Source: Varroa destructor
Taxonomy: Eukaryota > Arthropoda > Arachnida > Mesostigmata > Varroidae
Assembly: GCF_002443255.2 (NCBI RefSeq)
Contig: NW_019211455.1
Coordinates: 53,282,801 to 53,346,800 of the forward strand
DNA: 64,000 bases
Direction of reading: 5' to 3'
This document shows, in pieces, positions 38,991 through 52,219 of this stretch; within the stretch, counting starts at the first letter, position 1, and each line of letters begins with the position of its first letter. Both the position numbers and the translations under genes were made by a program. The notes beneath the pieces are model-generated. The model was not told the origin of the DNA. It saw only the letters and a list, made by a program, of their open reading frames with translations, and did no database searches.

Positions 38991-39331
38991 ATGTTATACG
39001 TCACGAAAATTGCTATGTTCCTGTCTGATCGGCTCACCGAAATCATAGAATTGGGCAAACGGAGAAGCGTTGATGTTGTGTTTGAACAATCTTTTTGGTA
39101 AGAACTTAAGAAAATTTTAAGTTATAATAAATCAAATTAAAGTTAACGTTGAGCTATTTTAGCCGAGGATTTAGGAACGAGGTAGCTAACTGTTGGTTGC
39201 TCCGTATTTTTCGACCCACTGCCCGGTTACGATATATCGACGGGGCAAATCTTCCAACTGAATCGTCAGCATTACACAGCCGTCGAATTTTTATTGCACC
39301 ACCTTCATATCGGACGTATAGATAAAGAAGG

Positions 39332-39470
39332 TTAAATTAAGTCTAATGTAAAGCTGCCTGTCGACGCGAATACGATTAGTCGACCATCAATCACGTTTTC
39401 GACATGTCCCCAAAGTGAAAGCAAGTCGCTTATGGCCAACGCGATGTCTAGTAGCTGACGAACGTTGTTC
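39332..39470 (-). CDS. Weak terminal-exon candidate, product unknown
   Basis: On the minus strand the acceptor CTTAGGTTTAGCTTCCCCCAG ends just before 39470. The frame then stays open to a TAA at 39332. The encoded 45-residue tail (NNVRQLLDIALAISDLLSLW then GHVENVIDGRLIVF) has a balanced amphipathic composition that looks protein-like, with a possible helix followed by beta strands. The frame extends upstream of the acceptor to 39535. No polyadenylation context or homologous family could be established. Confidence 0.15.
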
Positions 39471-39699
39471 CTGGGGGAAGCTAAACCTAAGGAGATTTTT
39501 CCACAGAAAGCCTGGTAGAGCTTCCGTACAGGCATTCACCTACGAATGATCTTTAAACTTCCATTTATAGGTTCTGCTGTATCTCTGTTTATATATCACC
39601 ATTGGGTGATTGCCCATTTGAATGCTTTTATTCGTATATATTAAATCCGTAAACATAGCCATTCTTGTCGCTGCAAGTGCCCTACAACATACCATAGTC

Positions 39700-39720
39700 T
39701 ATATATATATATATATATAT
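39700..39720. repeat. (TA)10 microsatellite
   Basis: Twenty-one bases of alternating TA. Confidence 0.92.
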
Positions 39721-41079
39721 GTATATTAAACTAGCTTTCACGAGTTTATGCTGTTCCTCTCAGCAAATTCAGCAAGTTTAACCAAGCTTTAGCCAGACCT
39801 GAAACCAGGCTTCTCAGACCGATTTCTCTATGTCCTTACGACACACTGCGTTACGGCTATAGGCCTTCATGATTTCACCACCACACGTAAAGAATATGAG
39901 AAGATTCCTTACTGATCGATTCTCCTCAATCATCCAATCGGTGCGATGGATCTGAGATGAAAACACCACGCCATGCGGTTGCGACTGTGCGCTTCCGGTT
40001 CACTAAAGTACATCGTTAACCGCGTCGAACTTTCAAGACATCCCTACCTCACTGTAGCATACTACTAGTAGCTAGCTAGATGTTGCTCACTCAACGATGT
40101 ACGAAGATATGGGGCACCGTTGAGGCTGGGCTGGTTGGGCAGAGAACGCCCACCTAAACGATGAGTGCCGGAAGCATAAGCAGGCAGCGAAAGATATTTG
40201 ATGGGGAGATCTTGACGGTGAAGGCGGTTGTTCAATCCTGTTTCGTTTCGTAGACGAGATTTTTCTCCTACGTGTTACGAAAACGTTATAGACTCTGCAA
40301 AGCCACTCTCTATCCGGATCTCTCCAGCTATCAATCTATCTACAGCATGATCCGCTAGACATCCGCCGTCGAGCGTCTCGAGATGGATTTTTATACAAAT
40401 TATAAATTGCACGGGCACGTGTCCCTGCCAGGTTACTATTTAGTTGTCACCTTACTACGTTGCTAGCTTTAGACAAGCGTGTGATACTCTAACAACGGCA
40501 ACGTCCTCAACGGCAGAGGTTTGGGCGGTATCAGTTGGCTCGGGGAGGGGTGCAACGAAATAAACGCGGGAGTGACTGGATTTATCCTTAATGGTTGCCT
40601 ACTTTCTGTGAACTGCATCTTTTCCCATATTCCTAGCCACCTCAGGCATACCTATCAGCTCCATCACAATGGAAGGGGCTCTCCTTGTAAGCTCTGTAAA
40701 CAGTAAGAGCTGAATGAAAACATTTCCCTCACTGAATCTCAGGGGCTCGACAGGAGCATGGGACTAAACGAAGAGCTTTTGCCCTTATCGTCTATATCCA
40801 ACACCTCTGCGTGCGCATCAATTCTATGTGCAGCACTAGCACGCTGGCCGCGGCCCTGCTGCCTAACAGTGCGGTGACGCCGAGTGATCGAGGTAATAGA
40901 ATGCGGACTCGACAAATGGTTTGCCTGATCGTTCGAGGCGATCCAGAATATCCGTTTCACTTATGAGGCTGACACCACTGAAGGGAATTTGTATGAGTTT
41001 TTGTGTGCGTGTCTGTATATGCGAACAGAAAAAGGTCCGACCGTCGACGATCGCTTGAAGGCGATATTACATCTACAAT

Positions 41080-41095
41080 AAAAAAAAAAAAAAAA
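41080..41095. repeat. A16 homopolymer
   Basis: Sixteen consecutive adenines preceded by AAT. It could be the poly-A tail of an old retrotransposed copy, but I see no target-site duplication. Confidence 0.9.
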
Positions 41096-44000
41096 TACAT
41101 TCCAAATGCTACTACTGTCCGTGTTTATGGCCGTCATAGAATATAGAGCGTATAGCGTTGAATGGCTTTTAAGACGTTTGCCACTAATCCATTGCACTTT
41201 GTATGCTATTCGAGTTGCGCGCTTTGTTTGCGAAATGGTCAATCCAGTTTCAATAAATTGTCTGTCTCAGCTGGTCTGCTTACTAAAATGCGCCATTTTA
41301 CTATTCACAGTATGGTACTTAAGGCTAAATCCGGTACACTGAACAATAACAGGGTCCAGATTGTTAGAGGTCGTATAATTTACGCCAGAATACCATATGA
41401 TATATACGTTTACTGTAGCCATTACAGCGGACTCTTTGCTTACCTATCTACAAGCTGCAATAGCGTATCACCTGCATGCAAAAAATAGGTTTATTTCAAT
41501 GACCGATGTTCGGTAGCTTACCACTATAACGTCTGCTGTTCCAATCGTTTCTCCATCGCGGGAAAAAAGGTACCAGCGTGTCTGAACCCGTTCAGTCGCT
41601 AGTGCCTGCCCTAAGCACTACTCAATAACTTAATAATTCCTCCCCTTAATCACTTACAACATTCTAACGTGCCGCCCTGACTACCAAACCATGCTAACCT
41701 GCGCCAAGATTAGCCGGTGCTATTATGGCTGAAGGCATGCAGCCTTTTAGACTCACTGGGCGTTCTGCCCAGGGGGTGACACTTGACTAATACGGAATCG
41801 AAGATATCCTTTGTTAAGTTCAATATCTGTCCCGTTTCAGTGCTGAAGACAAAAGCGCTTCATAGCATGACCAAGTCATCTGTTATATTATGTATCTGTG
41901 TTGACTTCTGGTCGAAAGTTAAAAATATGTCTTCTACTAAACTGCGTTTTAGCTTAATTCAGATCTGTGTACAAGTTGAAATATAAAGCTCGGCACCGCT
42001 GGTACAAGCCCCATCGACGTCGAGGTGGACAAATAGACTTGTATGACCATAGGTGACGGCGGAAAGGGCTAAAATTCACTAGAATATTACGTGTCTTTTG
42101 CAGTTTGTGTTTACCTAGACCTGACTGGAAATGAACCGATGCGCATACCCCGACGCTTGCTCATATATTGTCAAATGGTTCCATCGAAAATTACTATTAA
42201 TTATATGCCTTAATTGATAATAATTACGTAGCGCGCATTTTGCCAGCTAATGTACCGTGAGGCTACCCATATTGCAACAATTATAGTACAATATATTTAG
42301 TATTATTCGTATTCCATCATTTTTATCAGGGTCAAAAAGTAACACTCGCTCTCAGTTAATTGAAATTCGGGCAGGCAAAAGTTCTCCAGAAGCCTAAGTT
42401 ATGATGGGCAGAACTATTAAGGTAACAAAGTGCTGTTGCTATATAGCTCAAAGGTAATAAAGGGCCGTTTCATGAAGTGTACGTTTTTTGTATTCACCGC
42501 TACACCGCACCACCCTGTAGGTCCCTCAGCGGCGTCATTATACTTATATTACTTCATTTGCATTTTATTTACGAAATTTACGTGTGAAAAATTACGGTCC
42601 TCTTCCTTTCCTCTCTGACTAATATTGCAGTAATTTATGACGACTTCGATTGACAGGACAACAACCTGGATTATTTAAGTTTTGATAAACTGCTTTACCT
42701 ATGTTTCTATTGCAGACAAGTAATTATTAAAGTGCTTTCATATAAACGCTATCATTGGCTTGGACCCGCAGGCGTATTTGACTACGAGAGTATAGCTACT
42801 AAAGCGCTATTGAAATAATAGAGCTAGATAATAAATCTATTATTTATCGTCTTGAAACGGACTTGAAAAGGCTTTAAATGTTTGATTTATCTATCAAACC
42901 TCATTTGAGGCTCGGTACAGCCACTATGAAGTTACCAAATTTACTGCGGCATGCCTGTTTTCATATACATGTACAGACGGAAGAGTTTAAAATCCGACCG
43001 GTGATCATTCTAAGTTCAACGTGTCGTACAATGTTTAGCAGGCGAGGGAATATTCTACGTCCCATTAGACGGCTTGTACAGACCGGAATGTAAAACTCTA
43101 TTATATTTAGAACCCCTCGGCATGTTGTGATGTAGCACAGCTACTCCGCGGTGCAACTCCCGCTCTACAAATGAATCGAACGGCAATGGCCTTGCAAACA
43201 ACTTACACTCATTAAATGACAGGTCCGGACGGCAACCCGACAAACTTTAGCCCGGCACGAGCAAGGCAGCACATGTGCATATATCACAGGATATTGTTAG
43301 CAAACCGAGTTCTCTATGTACGATGATTTAGTCTGAAATATGAACGGTTCGGTACCGTAAGATAGCTTTGGAACGGTCATTTCAATTCATTCCCCGGGAC
43401 TTTTCCAGCTGTCGAGCCTAATGTATAAACGTTCATGTACGTTTCGGGGTCCCCAGCTTAACACAGACATTCCGATCAAATCTTGGAATAGCTTGACGCA
43501 AGCCTGCTACACTATCCTGTAAACCGTAAGTGAAAATTAATTCATGCGAGTACGTACTATAATTGATCGTTCCTCTAGATATGGCGGATAATAGGCTGGT
43601 ACGAGCCTCGATGTCACAGAGCAAAGGCTTAGAAATGCTGGCAGAAGTTTCGTATCGTAAGTAACAAACAAGTATATTTGGCTTTTCCTACTGGTATTAA
43701 ATCTTCCTTCAAGGGAAGACAAATGTCTAACAATAATATATTTAAAGCCAGATCTCATATCTACGGGATAAATAAGATAAAACAAAAAAAAAATAGAATG
43801 TTTCCAAAGAGGCTAGTGATTTTCTTTTTATATATGATAATATTGCGGAGCTTCAGTGTAGTAAATCAGTCATCCTTGACGTTTCACATGATTCAGTGAC
43901 CACGTCTGTTTCGAGTGTACTGCCACGAGTCCTAATCACGAGCGCGTTCGTTTTGCCTGCCTAATCCTGCTTCATTGCATTGTCGCCGTTGTGGCGTTCT

Positions 44001-47000
44001 TCTGTCAGCATCAGATGTTCCACAGACTTTCATGAATCAGCCTTTGCCTGAGCATGTGTGTGAGCGTGTCAACACCGATACGCTAACTGCAGCGTTACTA
44101 ATGCTCCATGTGGCCTGGAACTAGAGACTTCGGGCTTGTCTAGGATGACTTTGTTTACTTTTCTGGTATGCTGGTGCTTTATTTTCCTTTATTGGCTTAC
44201 GGAAAGACGAGGCACGAATCGACGATGCTACTAAACGCCGAGACTCCTGTCAAATATTCGAATATATCCGCTCAAACGCATGTATGTATCTACCTTGTAT
44301 CGTGCAGTCCTTTAATGGTATACGCCAGCAGAAAGAACCCAAGGAGGAACGTTGGTATATATGCTAATATCCATGCCCAGGATAGTCGCATCCATGCATA
44401 TGCACGCTGCACTTCACCATTGCATCACTACAGCCGAAAGTATCCCTGGCTTTTGTGTTTAATCATAGTACCTCAGTGCTTTCCTAGCTAACCCTTGACC
44501 GCCCGACCTCGTGTCCTGCTACGCAAAAATGTTGTTGAGCTGAGTCTCACCGCATTTAGGGTTGAGCTACGCTGACGACTGAGGAGAAACTGTTTTGTCT
44601 CAACGTTTGCTATACCACTTGGCAATCTGTAGGTAAAACACGTAATTGCATCGCACAACCGTATCTCGTATTCTGGTTGCGACATCGTGCAAAAGTTCAT
44701 TTGGTTGGCCTGCATGTTCGCAGGGCTTGTTGGGGTATCACTGTTGAGAATTGGACTAGTTGTGTCTATACCTGAATCTATTGATGACGCAAGAATATTT
44801 AACAAGTATATACAACGGGAGTTGAACAATAGCTAATCGACCGTAGAAAGAGAACAAATGAGACATGACGAAAATTTGATATAGGAAATGTATAGGGTAT
44901 CCCGCTAATTCGCAGCTTTGCACCGGGCCCAAACGGCGGCAAGCAAGTGCAACCTTATTAATCAACTTGTACCTAATTTTGATACGACGGGAGCATTTCT
45001 TTTTCGGGGATCACTAAAAGCGCGTATAAAATCGTCGAATAAATAAACTTAAAGGGATTCACAAAATTGTATAGTCCTCGAAGGCCAAAAGCTGAGTAAA
45101 TAAAAAAATATGACCGTACGCGTTTGCTTTAGAGGAGGTATTCTAACCCTACGTGCCGTCAGCGATACAGTGGCGATCTCGATGTGATTTTAGCAGTCCA
45201 TAAGTAGCATCGATTCGGGCATCTTGTACCATGATAGCGTAACGTAAAACCCGAAACTTACGTTTGCTGTTGAGAGATGATAGTACAATGCAGAGGGGAG
45301 CTTTTAACCATAACCTGTTTCGCATACAACGTTGCTGATTTCATGCGCTATGAGCTACCTGTTATGAGTAGGAATAATGTAAATAGCTTAAACGAGCTTG
45401 AATCGAACCTAAACTATTCCACTACGTCCAACAAATACATATATCTGTGTAAGCAACGCGTATGCTGATATACGACGAATGTTTCGATATTCTCATTGGT
45501 ATCATGGATTTTGCTGTCCCTTTTTATATGAAAAAAAGTTTTTTGGAGAAAAAACGGAAAAGTGCATACATTTTTTCCCCATTGGCATAACCCATGTCTC
45601 CATCGATATATCCGATATGTGTCTCCATTTAGAGATGCACACTTAGCTCTAAAAAAATCGTTTTTACGATACATGCTTAGCGGTTTACAAACTAAATACA
45701 AAATAACTTCTACAATGAATTACCTGGTATCTTCTAAATATGTAATAAAAATGTAAAATAAATAAACTATTTAAGCAAACACGTTCTGGATAATCCTGAT
45801 TACATCTTTATATTTTCACTACTTTGTGTGCAGGATGTACACGTTCCGGGCTATTACCCTCCCTTTTCACCTTCGTTTTGCCACCGTCTTTCTCGCACTC
45901 ATTTGAAGCATTGTTTGTCTAACTTCGCGCATTGCGTCCCAATGAGACGTAGTACTGATTTAGCTGGATTTAACAGTAAGTAATGGCGAGTCGACACGAT
46001 CCTCGCGCTGGCTGTTGTCCTTTGTGTTTTATCATTCAGAAACTAGATTAGTTACATAAATGGCCAACTCGCGCATAATTAAGCGCGCACTTAGAAGCTT
46101 GTTAAGACTAGAAATGTCATATTCAGTTTGTTCCTCGTTAATCGGTTCCGACTTTGGTTTTAGCTTGAGACGCGCACCACTCCGACGAAGGCCAGCGGTC
46201 CCCGCTGGCGACGGCCCCGTACTACATCCATGGACGGGAAACGTCAATATCGTCCACCTATCACGCTGCCTGGTGGTTTAACTCGCCACTGTTAAACGGC
46301 GGCTACACAGACAAAGGACCGGAGCAGCAAAGGCAATTGAGCTGCAATATAAGGCAGCAGGGGGTAATTATCGCCTTATAAGGCTCGCTCGCTGTTAGCT
46401 GCTTGACGAATGGAGAGTAGGACTTTGATGATCTCCTCGCTTTGCTAGCGGTAATTTCGTCTTTCCCTTAATTTGATATGGCGACAACTATTGGATCTGT
46501 AGCATCATTATCGAAATCGATTAAATTCTAGCAGTGCCATATAAACAAGGCCCCGCCATTAATGCAAAGTGTTGATCACACTTATTTAGTCTCCTAAGGT
46601 AAAAACAGTGTCTGGGCATCATACGGTTTGCTTTCTTGGCCAAAACCGATTCGTAGCCAAGCTGGGTGGCACCTCTCTATTGGTCCGAAGATCGTATCTC
46701 AACATTCGGCACCGTTTACCAGCAAATTATTTACAAATAAACTGGAGCTACAGTTGTGATTTTCACGTTACGTCCCTTCTCGGGCCATACTTGCATGCAA
46801 CTTGTATCAATAGAATGTAAATAATAGTCCTATCACTTGACCGTAAAGAAACTAGGAATTATCTTCTCACTATTTCGTCGGACACTGACATGAGGCGTCC
46901 TAGCAATATTACAATACGGCTAACTAATACGATCTTTTGGCGACAGCCTATTCAAGTCCGAACTTACTGGCATGCTATGAAACCGCCAGTAACGCTTTTT

Positions 47001-47173
47001 GCTTAGGTTGGCCTGACAACCAATCAAAGCGTGACCAAACTAAAACAAATGGACAGTGCAGTCCGACAGACGAAACCAGGACCTGTTCGTCTTGAATATA
47101 TGTTACCATAAGGCACCTACTTTGCTCCTGAATGACGATGAGCCCATTACATAGACTATCGTAATAATAATAA

Positions 47174-47207
47174 TCCAATAAGCAATTTGTTATGACCGCT
47201 TATTGGA
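47174..47207. repeat. Foldback, 10-bp perfect arms
   Basis: TCCAATAAGC (47174-47183) and GCTTATTGGA (47198-47207) are exact reverse complements with a 14-nt loop. Confidence 0.6.
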
Positions 47208-49075
47208 CTGTATATATTAACCATTACTAGCTGGTAATAGAGAAAGGTGACGATGAAATAAGACTGCTTACAGACAACTTTAACCCACAAAATTGTAACC
47301 TAACCTGTGTCTGAAAAAACTAGTTCAGAAACACTTACTTTCGAGTATTACAAAAAACAGTATCGATGTTTAGCTGTGGGCACATAAATTTGACTGGCTT
47401 TGGATATAGGGTCGACTTTTTAAATAAGTTCGAAAAGCAACGGCATGCTTGGCCGTACAAGACGTTCATTCGTCCGTATTTCGGTTACGTATTACTTATA
47501 ATTGTTTCTTGAAGGAAAAACCAGGTACGTACATAAATGATGTGGTCCACAAAGCGAACACGTTTCGGGCTAGGGAGTAAACAGCGGAAGTGCTCTTCGC
47601 GCGCAGTAGTATCTGCAACATGGACTCTTTCAGTGGCAACAACGTAAGGATACAGCCAGCGCCGGCTGCGAAACGAGGAGCATAAGTTAATTTGTTGTGT
47701 AAATTCTACATGAAACTTTTGAAATTTAAAAAATCAGATTAAGAATAACAAAATAAACATGGAGATATGTGTTTATGCTAATATCTATATATAAGTGATG
47801 CTCTCAAGCTATTTGATGCTAATTTTTAGCTGTCGTTATAAGCGTCTAGTATGGATAAGGGTTACTGAATGGTCAAACAGTCACGTTTCTCTCACGAACG
47901 TTGCTTTTCGTCTGTTTGTCAATGGAGTCCACAGCAGTAATAATATCTAAGGTCAATCGGGGGGTAATTTAAGCGATTTAAATTTTTTACAATTTATAGG
48001 TTTCATGCCGGCTTCTGATTTCAAGATTAATGAAATAAATACAGACAACGATTAAACTTAGCTGGTCAAATCAAATGAGGATAGATGTTAAAAAAAAAAA
48101 GAGCAAAGTCATATTGTTTTATGATAATCATCGACTTGATGAATAGTTATGTGTGACTACTCAAAATTATGGGCTAAACTCGGAAAAAGGGTCTCTCAAT
48201 GGGCCGCCTATATACGTGCTTTCTTGATTGGCTGCAAATGGTGGAAACAAGCCATGAGGAGTCAAGCAGACCCTTCTGAAAAAGTTTGCAACTTAATCTA
48301 AAAAGTCTTAACTACAGTCTTCACCTTCAGCGAAAGCAAGCGTTGCTTCGCCGACGTTTGCGTGTAGTGGCCTGTAATGCTTCGGATTACCACGCCTTAG
48401 TACACTTCAAAATCGAGTTCAAAAAATTGTTCTGAGTGATTTAAATTTCCCTCTTTCGTGACGGGAAAACGGTCACAGAAATGTCCCCCATGAAGCGGTT
48501 TCAGTACTCATAGGCGGGCTGTTTTCGCCCACGTGTTGTAATGTCTTCGTACAAGCTTTTTAAAAGACTCTCTATATACGACATAACGCTGCTTATTCGA
48601 TCACAGCCATGACAAAGTTCGCGTTGTGTCATTTTAGAAAATGACTAATACAAACCATCCACGCTCCTAATTATAGCCTATAATTACGGCATACTAAGTG
48701 GCATTGCATCTCGTTGTTCTATCACAATCGATGTACGATGATCTTTGTATCGTTATACCCGCTATCTCAACCTGACCCAAATATGCTTGTTTGCGCTAGT
48801 TTCTGCGCTTATAAAACTTATGTTAGTTCCAATACATAGCAATCAACGTTGGACTCAAACAGTACCTACTTACAGCGTGTAGATTTAACAAGGCATGCCC
48901 TCATCTTCTTCGCGGTTCTCACCGATGTCGCTATCATAACGAACCAGTGCTTTTACTTTAGCTCGCTTGTCACCAAACTTCCATAGTGCGCATCTCGATG
49001 CTCACGTCTGCTTTAATCATTCCTAACTTCTATACACCTCGTTGATGGTTAGTTACTGCGAAGTCGGTAGCAACC

Positions 49076-49693
49076 TTAGCGGCTGAGTAATCGACTATAA
49101 ACACCATCCTCGCTTTCCCGCGACCGCTGTCGCCTTGCTTCACGTTGATCCTCCAAACGTCGGTGTTGATTCCTACAGCCTCTAGGTAGTTGCGTTGCTA
49201 GGTACTCTAGCATGTTCCCTAAAATGACGTTTATCCGATTCGCTGATACTTGCAGACGTGGGCCACAGCGATTTCCTTGCGTGCCTCGCATCGCTATGGC
49301 GGCCCCTCGCAACGTGCTTTCTTCGACCTGCGTTAGTGGGACTATTGCCCCAAACAGTAGAGACGTTCGCTGACGCAGGCGCCATACTAAGCCTGTATTT
49401 TGATAGCGCGTTCGCAATTGGTCAACGTTGAGTAGTGACATGCCATCTTTTTTAGTGCGGCGGCAAGGACGCCGGCGACAAGCTATGGAAAAGAGAAGCG
49501 TTAAAGATGTGACACTTTTCCCTACCCGAATCGCATTAGTTGGCCTACAAGTCAAAGATGAAGCGTGTAATGCTTCTGTAATTATGGTTTTCTCACGGCT
49601 TCGCATGCATGCGGTTTCTGAGCCCGTGGGGAGAAAAGTATTAGTGGAGGTACCTCGATAGCGTATTGACATGCATAGCGGTGTCCTGCACAA
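49076..49693 (-). CDS. Longest open frame in window (205 codons), unrecognised
   Basis: This is the longest uninterrupted frame here. It lies in a GC-richer patch and ends with TAA at 49076. The peptide is very basic, with several arginine clusters (for example ACRRRPCRRTKKD and a REARRQRSRES tail). It contains RTRYQNTGLVWRLRQRT, which faintly recalls the linker after the helix-turn-helix of Tc1-like transposases, but no further transposase motif aligns. There is no signal peptide and no membrane segment. About one frame of this length is not surprising by chance in 64 kb with local GC near 50 percent, so it may be spurious. Confidence 0.18.
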   Translation of the reverse strand: MCRTPLCMSIRYRGTSTNTFLPTGSETACMRSREKTIITEALHASSLTCRPTNAIRVGKSVTSLTLLFSIACRRRPCRRTKKDGMSLLNVDQLRTRYQNTGLVWRLRQRTSLLFGAIVPLTQVEESTLRGAAIAMRGTQGNRCGPRLQVSANRINVILGNMLEYLATQLPRGCRNQHRRLEDQREARRQRSRESEDGVYSRLLSR

Positions 49694-50130
49694 ACGTGTA
49701 TTTAAAAGAGAAGTTCCTGCACGCTTTCTCGTTGTACGGCGTTCCTCATCGGCAGAGTTACGTTCGACCTGAAATCAACCGCAAAAAATAGCGCATTACA
49801 TTATTACTTTCCTTATTTCGGAAAATATCTAGTGAAATTGCTCTTTTTTGAAGAAGATTTCGAAAAAATCTATAAATCGAACACGAAAAAACGTTACTTG
49901 CCATAAGCTGGATAATAAGCTTTCTGTTGGTGATCCGAGAAGCCAACTTTGTGGCTGGATTGTCGGATGCTGTTAATTTGAGTTGCGACTTTTAGCGGGC
50001 ACCTTCCCGCCAAGCACTTAAGCTGATGGCCATAATTAACAACGCGCGATTAGAAATCGAGTCATTACAATGTGTGTTATGTTCGACCATAAATACACTT
50101 CTCATGTGGAACTTGTACGTATTTTTCCTT

Positions 50131-50153
50131 CTCTCTCTCTCTCTCTCTCTCTC
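50131..50153. repeat. (CT)11 microsatellite
   Basis: A pure CT dinucleotide run that ends in CCCTCC. Confidence 0.95.
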
Positions 50154-50361
50154 CCTCCTTATTCTTTGAAAGATACTAACGCCCATAGTGCGGGTACGGC
50201 CTAGTCCATACCGGAGTCTAAAATTGCCACAGGAGGGAGTGAGAATGTAGGGCGGAACAATCGAATTTAGGGTTCCGGTGATCGTCAAAACGGGAACGTG
50301 CCTTAATTCAAGTTTATTGTCCGATTAGGACTTTTTGAAAATGAACAAAGAGATTTTTTTA

Positions 50362-50405
50362 GAGTTCTTTTAATAACGAGGATGAACCAAAAGCTATGCT
50401 AGATT
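50362..50405. repeat. 44-bp direct repeat, copy A
   Basis: It matches 50945-50988 with one mismatch (TAATAAC versus TAATTAC). It includes GAGGATGAACCAAAAGCTAT. Both copies are preceded within about 45 bp by AATGAACAA, so the original duplicated segment was probably larger. Confidence 0.85.
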
Positions 50406-50736
50406 TATGGGAAGATCGTCAAAGTTGTACTCGACTACGATGTGCACTCTAAACAATCCATATTTTTAGAACCCCTTTTCGTGTTTCGGAGTATAAAACA
50501 AAAGTAATAGAAAACTCTGCAAGAACGAAATAAGGACATTCAAAATTATACAGAGATAAGTTGTTTCTCTACTTTACCAGATCTTCCGTACCTATTAGAA
50601 CAGAATGCTAAAAATGCCACACATACTTCTAAATGCATAGAATACCTCGTCTATTAACGATAAATAAAAAAAAAAGTAAGCCATATTTGAATCCAGATTT
50701 CGATAAAGCTGGGTCGTTTCATGATGAACAAGCCTC

Positions 50737-50788
50737 ATGTGTACATGTGTACACCTGTATTTATGTGTACATGTGTACACCTGTATTT
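50737..50788. repeat. Tandem duplication of a 26-bp unit
   Basis: Two perfect adjacent copies (50737-50762 and 50763-50788). The unit itself contains the palindromic GTACATGTGTAC motif, so each copy can fold. Confidence 0.9.
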
Positions 50789-50817
50789 AAGAACTTCCCT
50801 TGTTTACGCAACCGTAT

Positions 50818-50896
50818 GTAGCGTTGGCGGGACTTTAGGTAGGGGACACCCAATATATTCTTCAACGAGAGGTTTGGCCGTAGCGTTGGCGGGACT
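50818..50896. repeat. 17-bp direct repeat pair
   Basis: GTAGCGTTGGCGGGACT occurs at 50818-50834 and again at 50880-50896, 62 bp apart, between the two 44-bp copies. Confidence 0.85.
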
Positions 50897-50944
50897 CTGA
50901 TTACAGCAGAAATGAACAAGAACGCAAAAAAACTTTTTGAATGA

Positions 50945-50988
50945 GAGTTCTTTTAATTACGAGGATGAACCAAAAGCTATGCTAGATT
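50945..50988. repeat. 44-bp direct repeat, copy B
   Basis: The second copy of the 50362-50405 segment, 583 bp downstream in the same orientation. Confidence 0.85.
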
Positions 50989-51197
50989 CGTGTTTGCTAT
51001 TGACACGGAATCGCATATACACTACTCAGTCAGATTGTATCAAAAGTAAACAGATGGTTTTAAGAAGATCCGATAAAATGCGGCGCTTTAATGAAAAGAT
51101 TAATTAGACGCATAAAAAACCAATAGATGCTAGGAAGATGCTTTTTTTAAGCTGGCTGGCTGCCTACCTATATGTCCGTGTCAATTGTCAATAACAA

Positions 51198-51202
<5 letters not shown>

Positions 51203-51250
<48 letters not shown>
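51203..51250. repeat. (TA)24 microsatellite
   Basis: Forty-eight bases of perfect alternating TA. Confidence 0.95.
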
Positions 51251-51253
<3 letters not shown>

Positions 51254-52147
51254 AAAAACACCCTAATATTTAGATTGTGTCTATTTTTATTTTCTTTCAT
51301 TTCATGCTAACGTTACGTACTTCAGTTAGAATATCAGATGGATGCATCACCTCACACGGGCACTCTTGCTGGTTGTTCTGTCTCTGACAGCTGGATAGAT
51401 GACCGTGTTCTTCCTATACAGCCCGCGGTTTCTGTAAAGCAGGCACCTGTCGTTTTGGCCCCAGCACTGACCTTCGCACTGATCTTCCAGGCGCTGCTGC
51501 TTGCGGGCTCGGCATCTTATGTGACTTCGATCTGGCGCTTCCGGTGGATACTCGTGTCGAAGCCGCCTGAACCCTACGTTGGCTGGCACTTGCCAGTTTC
51601 TTTGACCTTGCCTGCGAAGCAATGAAATTATCCTTTCCTGTATATGCATCCTTATGGGTTCCCCTCCCACTCAGGAATCTTCGCTTCGAAGGCACTCGCC
51701 CAGCAAGCACGCTTTGGTGCTTATTGGCCTTTCGACGCCGCTCACCAGTTTCTTCTACATAACCCATCTCGGAGTGAACGCCTAGATCAGCTTTTGTAAG
51801 AATAAACACTCCTGCTTTAGCTACGAAGAAACTCGTAAGAGAGCAAAAGGTACGAAGATAATTACTTCCCTAGCTGTCTTGTGCCAGAGTTCAAAATTGT
51901 TAAAATTTTGTTTTCGTCACGACCTCACACGATTGCTAGCATACTGCGCCTACGATAAGGTTATATTATATATCAGCTAATATATACTGGTCTATGATAT
52001 TTTTGCTGATGATCGTTCTGTTAACATACATTGCTATAATAGCGGTTCCGGCTGTGAAAGACTCGAAGCTATCTGGTCGGTGTTGAAAAATAATTTTAGA
52101 AACAACTTTTTATTCTAAAAATTCGATCGGATAATAGGTATATCGTA

Positions 52148-52150
<3 letters not shown>

Positions 52151-52200
<50 letters not shown>

Positions 52201-52219
52201 TATATATATATATATATAT
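52151..52219. repeat. Long (TA)n microsatellite with one GA interruption
   Basis: TA units from 52151 to 52198, a GA at 52199-52200, then TA again to 52219. It is the longest simple repeat in the window. Confidence 0.95.

Larger units (their letters stand above)
36542..39331. other. Stretch with no firm gene
   Basis: A GC-richer patch at 37.1-38.0 kb contains the plus-strand open segment listed at 37138. The rest is AT-rich without recognisable genes. Two hairpins lie at 38891-38990 (listed separately). Confidence 0.4.
39471..49075. other. Long stretch with no supported gene
   Basis: This holds microsatellites (39700-39720 and A16 at 41080-41095), a foldback at 47174-47207 and otherwise unremarkable sequence. 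Open frames here (such as 41162-41488, 44168-44491, 44829-44488 and 46247-46032) are all below 120 codons and match nothing I recognise. GC-richer bits at about 40.0-40.96 and 45.86-46.30 kb show no paired splice signals that I trust. Confidence 0.45.

Noticed and set aside
41080..41095. A16 run as a poly-A tail of a retrocopy
   Set aside because: No upstream gene-like sequence and no target-site duplication were seen.
44009..44124. Plus-strand open segment after a good acceptor (GTTCTTCTGTCAG)
   Set aside because: Only 38 codons, ends at a TAG without a convincing donor, no recognisable motif.
51338..51809. Overlapping open frames on both strands (95, 107 and 131 codons)
   Set aside because: Multiple frames open over the same GC-richer segment reflect composition. 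None resembles a known protein.
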